Positions 56,779 through 64,000 of a stretch of 64,000 bases of DNA are shown piece by piece. A program made the translations under genes and the position numbers. Position 1 is the first letter of the stretch; each line of letters starts with the position of its first letter. This stretch comes from Brucella cytisi (lineage in GTDB: Bacteria; Pseudomonadota; Alphaproteobacteria; Rhizobiales; Rhizobiaceae), in assembly GCA_012103075.1 (NCBI GenBank), contig JAAVLQ010000001.1:2270001-2334000 (forward strand). The letters are read 5' to 3'. The notes beneath the pieces were generated by a model that was given only the letters and a program-made list of their open reading frames with translations, searched no databases and was not told the origin of the DNA.

Positions 56779-57716
56779 ATGTCCACGATCCATTTCAACA
56801 AGATCGCCCTGATCGGCATCGGCCTTATTGGCTCATCGCTGGCGCGCGTCATTCGACGCGAAAAGCTCGCCGATCATATCGCCATCGCCACGCGCAGCAG
56901 TGAGACACTGAAGCGGGCCGAGGAACTGGGTCTCGGTGACAGCTACACCACTGACAGTGCTGAGGCCGTCAAGGATGCCGATCTGATCGTTGTATCTGTG
57001 CCGGTCGGCTCGTCAGGAACGGTTGCACGCCAGATCGCGGCAAACCTCAAGCCCGGTGCCATCGTCACCGATGTTGGCTCCACCAAGGCTTCCGTGATTG
57101 CGCAGATGCAGCCGGAATTGCCGGACAATGTGCATTTCATTCCCGGCCACCCGCTCGCAGGCACGGAATATTCCGGCCCGGATGCCGGCTTTGCAGAGCT
57201 TTTCACCAATCGCTGGTGCATTCTGACGCCCCTGCCCGACACGAGTGAAACAGCTCGAAAAGCTGAGCGAGTTCTGGGTCGCCTGCGGCTCACGGCTTGA
57301 TCGCATGGACCCGCAGCACCACGATCTGGTGCTGGCCATTGTCTCGCATCTACCGCACATCATCGCCTACAATATCGTTGGCACAGCCAGTGATCTGGAA
57401 CAGGTGACCAAGTCGGAAGTCATCAAATATTCGGCTTCCGGTTTCCGCGATTTCACGCGCGCCCGCCGCATCCGATCCGACGATGTGGCGCGACGTATGC
57501 CTGCACAACAAGGATGCCATCCTTGAAATGCTCGGGCGCTTTTCCGAAGACCTCGCCTCACTGCAGCGCTCGATACGCTGGGGCGACGGTGAAGCTCTGT
57601 TCGATCTTTTTACGCGCACGCGTGCTGTCCGGCGCGGCATTATTGATGCAGGTCAGGAAGTGGATGCGCCTGATTTCGGCCGTCAGGCTGCGACACGTAC
57701 CAGCGAACAAAAATAG
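56779..57716 (+). CDS. tyrC: Prephenate/arogenate dehydrogenase family protein, two frameshifts
   Basis: NAD(P)-dependent enzyme of tyrosine synthesis (cyclohexadienyl dehydrogenase group). The dinucleotide motif is ALIGIGLIGSSLARVI; the catalytic region is IPGHPLAGTEYSGP, and HLPHIIAYN follows in the helical domain. About 312 residues. An A gained near 57252 and a C gained near 57459 split it into three frames; repaired, the joins read DTSEQLEKLSEFWVACG and RDFTRAAASDPTMWRDV. Substrate preference cannot be set from sequence. Confidence 0.92.
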
Positions 57717-57728
57717 GCGCATATTTGC

Positions 57729-58747
57729 CTACAAAGCAGGTAGTCGCCCGAGCGGAATAAACCCGGCGCTGACCTTACCGTTACGAACGGCGATCTCCAT
57801 CACGGGATTGCCGTTTTCATCTTTCGGCATGGCCGAGAGAGCAAACAAAACGGTAGCGATATTGCCACCCTGCTCGGGAAACACTGTCTGACCAGCCTGC
57901 GCCAGCGATTGCGGGTTGACCAGTGTCAGCTTCACATCGGCATTGATCAGCCCGTCAGCATCGACCGAAAACGGCCCGGCTACCGAAACCATCGCTCCAT
58001 TGGGCATGGACAGGAAAGCCTGATTGACGGTACCGGAATGCCCGCGCAACCGTTCATGAAAAGGAGCATCGCCCTTTGCGAGCAATGTCGCGGCTTCGGA
58101 TACATCGATATCCGCCACACCGTCGATTTCAGGGCTGGTGGCTGTACCAATCGCTGCCTTGGCAAGTTTCAGACCGGCAAAGCGACCATTGACCTTCAAT
58201 GTGTCACCCGAGGCGCTCATGCGGAAATCCATCTGCTCAAGCGTGCTGAGTGGCACTGTCGTGGTGGCTTCGGTGCGAAGACCGACAGCCACTTCACGCG
58301 CGGCGAGCTCAATCTCGGTCGGGAACGGACGTGCCAGCCGGGTGTTGGAGGTAAACTTGCTCCAATTGACCTCCAACGGCTCCAGACCCGGAAATTCGAT
58401 GAAGGCGGGTCCTGTCAGATCGTTCGAGAGGAACGTGGCGCATAGACCGGGGAACCCGAGGTGAAGCGCCCTGCGCGGAACGCCATGCCTTCAGAAGGAC
58501 GCTGCCAGGAAATGCTGTCGCAGACGACATTGACGCGCAACGGATAGCCGCCCATGCGCAAGTCTTCGCATTTCACGCCAACGCCCTGAGCGGCGAGCTT
58601 GGCCATGTCGGCCTTGGCTCGTGCCTCTAGCCTGTTTGCGATATAGAACCAGCCCGCTGTATAGCCAGCGATCAAGACAAGCAGAATGACAATGAGCGCG
58701 ATGGGACGCTTTCTGGACTTCGATGCGTTCATTCCAGTATGCGCCAT
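57729..58747 (-). CDS. DUF2125 family envelope protein, one frameshift
   Basis: About 339 residues with one N-terminal membrane helix (IALIVILLVLIAGYTAGWFYI) and a beta-rich periplasmic remainder containing two cysteines (VKCEDLRMGG, VVCDSIS). DUF2125 has no known function. One T lost near 58437 breaks it; repaired, it reads YAPRFLSNDLTGPAFIEFP. MNASKSRKRP at 58732 is an alternative start. Convergent with the dehydrogenase gene, 12 bases between stops. Confidence 0.86.
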
Positions 58748-58962
58748 TTCAAAAGCCTTACATTAATCAGACGGTTGTTTCGAAGAGCCTCGCTCCGGGG
58801 TCAGACTGAACATTCCAAGCCCCGATATGTTTTGCTCCTCCCGACTGTTGGCCATATTATGGCAGGAATGTGCCTTGTGAAGCGATTGAGAAGAAAAATC
58901 GAGGGATATCCGTTGATTACCGGTGGAAATCGGCGTCCACTGATCCATTATGGACACCCTTC

Positions 58963-59541
58963 ATGACCACAGCTCTCAATGACAGGCGAATGAACGATTT
59001 CTGGGTTTTCGGCTATGGCTCGCTGATGTGGCGACCGGGCTTTGCACATGTGGAGACCGTCCGGGCGCGTCTTTACGGCTACAGGCGCAGCCTGTGCATC
59101 TATTCGCATGTCCATCGCGGAACGCCGGACCGACCGGGTCTGGTCACGGGCTTGGACACCGGTGGCTCATGTCTCGGCATCGCTTTTCGCGTGCCTAGTG
59201 ACATGACTGGCGAAGTGATGACCTATCTGCGCGAACGTGAAATGTCGAACCAAGTCTATCACGAAAAGCATCTGCGCCTGCGCCTCGCTGACGGTCGCAA
59301 TGTCGATGCGGTCACCTATGTCGCGGACCGGCACCACATTCAATATGCCGGATCGCTTTCACCTGAGAGTGCCGCAGCGATCGTCGCATCTGCTCACGGC
59401 GATTCCGGTGCCAATGTGGATTATGTCGCCAATACGCTCCAGCATCTGCGCAACATGCGGGTACGCGATCATTGGCTGGAACATGTCAACGATCTCATTC
59501 ACCACACTACCCAACATCAAACGGGCGGTTCCAGCGGCTAG
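58963..59541 (+). CDS. Gamma-glutamylcyclotransferase (ChaC family)
   Basis: Degrades glutathione or gamma-glutamyl amines to 5-oxoproline. [14 protein letters not shown] is the substrate-binding YGSL motif, the catalytic Glu lies in [11 protein letters not shown], and [12 protein letters not shown] fits the ChaC branch. About 192 residues from 58963; [10 protein letters not shown] at 58990 is also possible. Uninterrupted. Confidence 0.9.
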   Translation: MTTALNDRRMNDFWVFGYGSLMWRPGFAHVETVRARLYGYRRSLCIYSHVHRGTPDRPGLVTGLDTGGSCLGIAFRVPSDMTGEVMTYLREREMSNQVYHEKHLRLRLADGRNVDAVTYVADRHHIQYAGSLSPESAAAIVASAHGDSGANVDYVANTLQHLRNMRVRDHWLEHVNDLIHHTTQHQTGGSSG

Positions 59542-59645
59542 AAGCACACACTGCGCGTCTCAAAAATTCCGGCGTTCAATCGCTCAGCCCTTGTTCTTGC
59601 CCGATGCAACCGCTACATCTCGGCCAATTGCCAAGGGAGGCCTCC

Positions 59646-59936
59646 ATGATCGCATTGTTCCGCACCATTGATTTGGCGCTCGATATCTACACCTATATCA
59701 TTATAGCGAGTGCCATCTTCTCGTGGCTCTATGCGTTCAATGTCGTCAATTCCGGCAACCGTTTCGTGGCTTCGATCGGTGAGTTTCTCTACAAAGTGAC
59801 GGAACCCGTCCTGCGGCCGATCCGCAATATCTTACCCAATCTCGGCGGCATCGATATTTCACCGATCGTCCTGCTGCTGATCATCTTCTTCATCCGCCAG
59901 TTCATGTGGACGACGCTGCTGCCGCTTTTCCTGTAA
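59646..59936 (+). CDS. YggT family membrane protein
   Basis: 96-residue protein with two hydrophobic regions ([17 protein letters not shown] and [24 protein letters not shown]) and the conserved [23 protein letters not shown] segment. YggT proteins have been linked to cell division and osmotic shock; the role here is unknown. Good GGGAGG ribosome site. Uninterrupted. The usual neighbour DUF167 is not next to it here. Confidence 0.92.
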   Translation: MIALFRTIDLALDIYTYIIIASAIFSWLYAFNVVNSGNRFVASIGEFLYKVTEPVLRPIRNILPNLGGIDISPIVLLLIIFFIRQFMWTTLLPLFL

Positions 59937-59962
59937 GCGCATCACTCGCAAGCCCAAAAACA

Positions 59963-59990
59963 AAAGCGCCCGGACATTGCCGGGTGCTTT
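59963..59990 (+). terminator. YggT gene terminator
   Basis: Stem AAAGCGCCCGG (59963-59973) with CCGGGTGCTTT (59980-59990), one C-A mismatch, 6-base loop and a run of nine T. Confidence 0.9.
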
Positions 59991-59995
59991 TTTTT

Positions 59996-60096
59996 TAGAG
60001 CATAATCCGACCGGAGTGAAACGAGGATCGATAAGATTATGCTTAAAATAGAAAAAGTTAGAGCGCCGATCTGATCCAATCAGATCGGCGCTCTAA
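59996..60096. repeat. RIME-like dispersed repeat, copy 5
   Basis: The left hairpin differs from the other copies (AGAGCATAATC pairs with GATTATGCT, around CGACCGGAGTG and ACGAGGATCG), and the right half is the same perfect palindrome as copy 3: GAGCGCCGATCTG at 60061-60073 with its complement at 60081-60093. The conserved right half and changing left half support a mosaic element. It lies between the convergent yggT-type gene and ppa. Confidence 0.82.
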
Positions 60097-60116
60097 ACGG
60101 ATCGGGAAGCTGTCGC

Positions 60117-60647
60117 TTACTTGCCCTTGGCGCGTTCGATAGCTTCAACGATGAACTTGCGTGCGTAATCTTCGTCACCCCAGTCACCGATCTTGACCCA
60201 CTTGCCGGGTTCCAGATCCTTGTAGTGTTCGAAGAAGTGCGCGATCTGCTTCAGAGTGATCTCCGGCATATCGGTATAGTCGTGAATCTTCTCGTAGCGG
60301 CGCGTCAGGTGCGGCGACGGTACTGCAATGATCTTCTCGTCCTTGCCGGAATTGTCTTCCATGACCAGAACGCCGATCGGGCGAACATTGATCACGCAAC
60401 CGGGAACCAGCGGACGGGTGTTGCAGACGAGAACGTCAATCGGGTCACCGTCTTCCGAAAGCGTATGTGGCACGAAGCCGTAATTGCCCGGATAGGTCAT
60501 TGGCGTATAGAGGAAGCGGTCGACGATGAGGGCGCCGGCCTTCTTGTCCATCTCGTACTTGATCGGCTGGCCGCCGACAGGCACTTCAATGATGACGTTG
60601 ACGTCTTCAGGAGGATTGGAGCCGATGGAGATGGCATCAATATTCAT
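60117..60647 (-). CDS. ppa: Inorganic pyrophosphatase
   Basis: Family I enzyme that hydrolyses pyrophosphate and pulls biosynthetic reactions forward. Residues [15 protein letters not shown], the signature DGDPIDVLV with its metal-binding Asp residues, and [10 protein letters not shown] are intact. 176 residues, uninterrupted, the normal hexameric-type length. Confidence 0.96.
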   Translation of the reverse strand: MNIDAISIGSNPPEDVNVIIEVPVGGQPIKYEMDKKAGALIVDRFLYTPMTYPGNYGFVPHTLSEDGDPIDVLVCNTRPLVPGCVINVRPIGVLVMEDNSGKDEKIIAVPSPHLTRRYEKIHDYTDMPEITLKQIAHFFEHYKDLEPGKWVKIGDWGDEDYARKFIVEAIERAKGK

Positions 60648-60784
60648 GATGTGTCCTTTCGTGTCGGGCTCTGATAACGGGTTTCAAGGTTGCGCGCAAG
60701 AAAAACGAAAGTTCTAGAAAACGCGGCGAATTGTCGTTCTCGCAACGCAATTGACGTGATCAGGCCGTTAACATGCTGTGAGGG

Positions 60785-61567
60785 TTAGGCGCCGAGCTCG
60801 TTCAGTCTTTGAACGGCGGTCGGTGGCATGGGTGGTGGATTGGGATCGCGGCTGGCGGCGACCAGAAATTCGTCGCAGGCCGTCTCGGTCGTTTCAATCA
60901 ATCTTTTGAGAAATTCATCCTTCGGAAGACCTGCCGGAATTGGCGGCAGAATACGGGCGCGAATGGTTCCGGGATAACGCAGAAACTTTGCGGCGTGGCC
61001 AGTAGAGGCCTGCATTGTGCGCAATCGGCAAAACCGGCAGATTGAGCGCTTCGTAAAGATGGACGATGCCATATTTATAGTGCGGTGGAGCACCGGCGCC
61101 CGACGCGTTCCTTCTGGATAGATCAGAATCTGGCGGCCTTCCGCAATCGCCTTTTCCGCGCCCTTGGTGATGGAATGCAGTGCCTTGACGCGAGAACCGC
61201 GATCGACCGGGATCATCTGCATTTTCGCGATATACCAGCCGAAAAGCGGAATGCGCATCAATTCCCGCTTCAGGATCAGCACGGGATCGTCAAGATAGGG
61301 CAGGAAAGCATAGGTATCCCGGGCAGACTGGTGCTTTGGCGCACAGATATAAGCGCCCTCAGGAATGTTCTCCAATCCTTCAACCACATAGTCGGTGCCG
61401 ACAATATACTTCTGGAGCCAGAGATTGACCCGTGCCCACAGCTTCGGCACAATCCAAGCCTTCTTGCGGGGCAGAAGAAAATAGAAAGGCGTATAGACGA
61501 TCATCTGAACCAGTGTGCAGATATAAAACGCCGCATTGAACAAGATTGAGCGCAGATAGAGAAGCAT
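60785..61567 (-). CDS. plsC: 1-acyl-sn-glycerol-3-phosphate acyltransferase (PlsC family) with a 35-residue out-of-frame segment
   Basis: Membrane acyltransferase of phospholipid synthesis. Motif I appears as APKHQSARDTYAFL (H-x4-D), motif III as YPEGTRRAP. The open frame is unbroken, but one G is lost near 61092 and one base gained near 60990, so about 35 residues between RRAP and FLRYPGTIRARILPP are read wrongly. The correct frame there reads GAPPHYKYGIVHLYEALNLP then IAHNAGLYWPRR. Start taken at MLLYLRSILFNAAF (61567), a usual family start; the frame is open to 61723. Confidence 0.85.
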   Translation of the reverse strand: MLLYLRSILFNAAFYICTLVQMIVYTPFYFLLPRKKAWIVPKLWARVNLWLQKYIVGTDYVVEGLENIPEGAYICAPKHQSARDTYAFLPYLDDPVLILKRELMRIPLFGWYIAKMQMIPVDRGSRVKALHSITKGAEKAIAEGRQILIYPEGTRRAPVLHRTINMASSIFTKRSICRFCRLRTMQASTGHAAKFLRYPGTIRARILPPIPAGLPKDEFLKRLIETTETACDEFLVAASRDPNPPPMPPTAVQRLNELGA

Positions 61568-61719
61568 CAGTCGGTGGAGACCCCGGCTAAAAGCATTTTC
61601 GTTCCCGACTTCCGGTAAACGATCACGCACGAATTCTGGACTTTCTGCAGAAAGTGACGGCATCGATATATCAGGAAGAACGGCCATTTCCATCAGGAAA
61701 TCGTAATCCGGCAGCAAGA

Positions 61720-62355
61720 TCAATTCTCGGTCGTCACACCCTGATTGGTCTGCGTTCCGAACAGTTCGGTCGTACCCACACGGACAGCGGCGCCAAGATA
61801 TTTCACATATTCGATGAAGAGCACGCGCAATGTGTCGCCTTCGGAAACCCAGCTATGTTCGCGGCGGTCCCCGTTCACGACCGGATAGGGAATGAATTCC
61901 ACATCCTTCATGCGGTAGGACATTTCCAGCGTGCTACGCGGAATATGGTAGTTGTTGGTGACCGGGATCACGCGGCGATAGTTGTTGGTACGAATCCAGC
62001 GTTCGCTTTCGGTCGCGTTGCCAATGGTGTTGAGCGCCGACCGGTCGAGATCGACACAGCAATCGAAGAGACTCTGGTCGGCATGGGTTGCACGCTGCAG
62101 TGCCTTTTCATTGGTCGCCGGATGAACACCACTGATCAGAAGCCGCTTTCCTCGCTTGTCCTTCAGAAGATCAACCGCAGCCTGAATTCTCGACTGGCCA
62201 CCGGTGAGAACGATGATGGCATCGGCAGGCTCATCGATAGCCGGCGGCTGCATGCTGGTGACCTTTTCACCGAACGCGACGAAGCCGACGAGAAACGCCA
62301 GAAGAATAACAAACAGAACGATGGAAACGGGCTGGAGACGTCTGAACATGCGCAT
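61720..62355 (-). CDS. YdcF/DUF218 family membrane protein (SanA/ElyC-like)
   Basis: About 211 residues: one N-terminal helix (VSIVLFVILLAFLVGFVAF) and a periplasmic DUF218 domain with AIIVLTGGQSRIQAAVDLL and the central T-x-NTIGNATES type motif. The family is tied to envelope integrity and peptidoglycan precursor handling; exact activity unknown. Start at 62355 (MRMFRRLQP). The frame is open back to 62628, but that stretch (62356-62624, 269 bases after ftsX) has no family resemblance and no other supported gene. Uninterrupted. Confidence 0.87.
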   Translation of the reverse strand: MRMFRRLQPVSIVLFVILLAFLVGFVAFGEKVTSMQPPAIDEPADAIIVLTGGQSRIQAAVDLLKDKRGKRLLISGVHPATNEKALQRATHADQSLFDCCVDLDRSALNTIGNATESERWIRTNNYRRVIPVTNNYHIPRSTLEMSYRMKDVEFIPYPVVNGDRREHSWVSEGDTLRVLFIEYVKYLGAAVRVGTTELFGTQTNQGVTTEN

Positions 62356-62624
62356 TATGACAGACCATAGGAAATTGCCGGAGACAAGTGCAAGAGATTG
62401 CAGGTGAGCGCCATTCCGGCTGCGGCGCCAGACCACATCTCCTGAAGAAAACCCGTTTGCTGTCTGCCTCTGTGCCACTGCATCGTCACTCGACCGGTGC
62501 CCGCCCGATAGCGCTTGCGGGATTCGCGTACCATCTCTTCTTCCATCATAGCCAGCATTGCGGCGAGAAGTCGGAGAAGCAGACGAAAATCTTGTCTTGA
62601 AAGCGCCTGTATCGGAAAAGGTCT

Positions 62625-63649
62625 TCATTCGGAGCGCACTCCCGGACCGTCCATGGTTGCAAGCTGGCGGATCACCGTCAGGCGGCTGGTCAGCATGGTC
62701 AGGAAACTGACCAGAATAATGATGACGGCAGCGCCGATATAGCCATCGCGCCCGATGGCGAAATTACCGAACATGGCGGCAGCCTGATCACCTTCAGGTG
62801 TCGCCATATGGCTCGACGCCCACCAGGAAAACATCAGGAAGACCAGCATTGCCGCCGCTCCACCGCACAGTGCGCCTTTCAGTGCTGTGCGGAAGAAGTG
62901 CCATTCAAACTCGCGCGCAACAAATTTCGATTCCGCGCCGATGAAATGCAGAACCTCGATAATATGGCCGTTGCCGGACATCGCACCGCGCGTGGCAAAG
63001 ATAACGGTTAGAACGGTCGCAGCGATCACAAGCGAGAGAACGCCTGTGCCGACGAACACCGTCGTATGCGCCATGGAGACGAGACGGTCGACCCATGTGC
63101 GGTGATCATCGAAGGTCGCAGCCGGAATGGCGCGGGTGATTTCAGTCCGCATGGTTTCGAAATCAGGCGGGGCATTTTCATCGATCGTAACGACGACAAG
63201 ACGCGGCACGGGCAATTCATCGATGTTAAGGCCACTGCCGAGCCATGGTTCGAGCAACCGGGCGGTCGCATCCTTGTCGATGATGCTGGTGCCTTTCACA
63301 CCGGCAAAACCACGCGCGATTTCGCTGGCCTGAGCCAGCGCCTTTTCCATATCCTGCCCGTCGACAGGCCGGATCTGGATCGTGGCTTCGCGAGCTATCT
63401 GGCTCTGCCGTGCAGCGGCCGAGGTGCGAACGAGCGTCACGCCGCCCATCGTCAGGCATGCCAGAAAGGTCATGATCGCGATCACGATGACAAGTGCAGT
63501 TCCCGTTACGCTACCATCAGGCACGATGGGACTCGGTCCCTGACGCTTCCGGCGTTTGCCGATACGAACGAGCAGCATGTCCTTGAGGTCTTCGAAACGG
63601 ACCCGGATGTCATCAATGTACGTCGCCGGGCGTTCTTTGCATCAATCAT
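62625..63649 (-). CDS. ftsX: Cell division protein FtsX, one frameshift
   Basis: Permease-like partner of FtsE that activates peptidoglycan hydrolases at the septum. It has a cytoplasmic N-terminus, a first helix (ALVIVIAIMTFLACLTMGG), a periplasmic loop, and three C-terminal helices ending LTSRLTVIRQLATMDGPG. The main frame opens at 63578; a start at 63649 overlapping the ftsE stop (MIDAKNA) joins it if one C is restored near 63627, giving NAPATYIDDIRVRFEDLKDM. About 341 residues. Confidence 0.9.
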
Positions 63650-64000
63650 AGATGTCGAGCCGCCCATGTTCGAGGATCATGCGTCGCGCATCCACCTGCT
63701 CCATCAGGGAAAGGTCGTGGGTCGCGATAATCACAGCTGTGCCCGAACGGTTCAGCTCGGTGAAAAGGCGCAGCAGACGCTTCGCAAGCGGCGGATCGAC
63801 ATTGCCGGTCGGTTCGTCGGCCAGAAGAAGTTCCGGCTGATCAATGAGCGCGCGCGCAATCGCTGCGCGCTGCTTCTCACCGCCTGAAAGAACCGGCGGC
63901 AGCACATTCATGCGGTCGCCGAGCCCGACCCAGTGCAGAAGTTCCTCCACCTCATGACGATAGGTTGCCTCTTCCTTTCCGCGCACGCGCAGTGGAAGCG
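63642..64000 (-). CDS. ftsE: Cell division ATP-binding protein FtsE, cut by the window edge
   Basis: C-terminal half (about 119 residues) of an ABC ATPase. The signature motif LSGGEKQRAAIARAL, Walker B LLLADEPTGNVD and the switch His in IIATHDLSLM are present; Walker A lies beyond the right edge. Ends ILEHGRLDIYD. Its stop overlaps the ftsX start. Confidence 0.94.
   Translation of the reverse strand, partial: LPLRVRGKEEATYRHEVEELLHWVGLGDRMNVLPPVLSGGEKQRAAIARALIDQPELLLADEPTGNVDPPLAKRLLRLFTELNRSGTAVIIATHDLSLMEQVDARRMILEHGRLDIYD

Overview
The window is chromosomal DNA of an alphaproteobacterium of the Rhizobiales, most likely the Brucella/Ochrobactrum group. This is inferred from protein flavour and from gene neighbourhoods I know from that order: clpB-DUF4167-prmC-prfA-ptsP-lysC-ubiG, ppiC-argJ-GNAT-mutT beside secA, argH-lipoprotein-lysA-TIGR02302, hisC-tyrC, and ftsE-ftsX-ydcF-plsC. 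It is almost entirely housekeeping and envelope genes. I see no prophage, CRISPR array or plasmid backbone.

Layout. 0.6-4.1 kb: an M23 peptidase and an L,D-transpeptidase, convergent over a bidirectional terminator. 4.3-14.2 kb: a minus-strand run of clpB, DUF4167, prmC, prfA, ptsP and lysC. 14.4-23.7 kb: ubiG, then a minus-strand comF-grxC-nitrilase-DUF1178-EamA run, a methyltransferase, mutT-GNAT-argJ and a parvulin-type isomerase. 24.1-32.5 kb: secA, an IS5/IS427-type insertion sequence, then a flippase, a CelD-like acetyltransferase and the lipid A phosphoethanolamine transferase eptA. 32.7-38.5 kb: a tiny membrane ORF, tRNA-Leu(CAA), a pentapeptide-repeat protein, a PLP-dependent sulfur enzyme, a universal stress protein, cysK and a hydroxyacyl-CoA dehydrogenase. 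38.7-42.5 kb: etfBA, and queCDE behind a probable preQ1-I riboswitch. 42.5-51.2 kb: cobalamin adenosyltransferase, small membrane proteins, transporters, tlpA, argH, lptM-like and lysA. 51.3-64 kb: TIGR02302, hpt, a methyltransferase, hisC, tyrA, DUF2125, chaC, yggT, ppa, plsC, ydcF, ftsX and a partial ftsE.

The dominant oddity is technical. About 34 genes, including essential ones (secA, prfA, argJ, lysA, ftsX), are split by roughly 55 single-base indels, nearly all in or beside homopolymers. In each case the expected protein continues in another frame. I read these as sequencing or assembly errors, not pseudogenes, and give full gene spans with approximate frameshift positions.

Biological points worth a look are the preQ1-I riboswitch overlapping the queC ribosome binding site, five copies of a RIME-like dispersed repeat (one fills the prfA-prmC gap and supplies the prfA stop codon), an IS inserted in a CTAG target whose transposase stop codon comes from the target, an envelope-glycan/lipid A gene group next to that IS, and two previously easy-to-miss small ORFs (33 and 46 residues).
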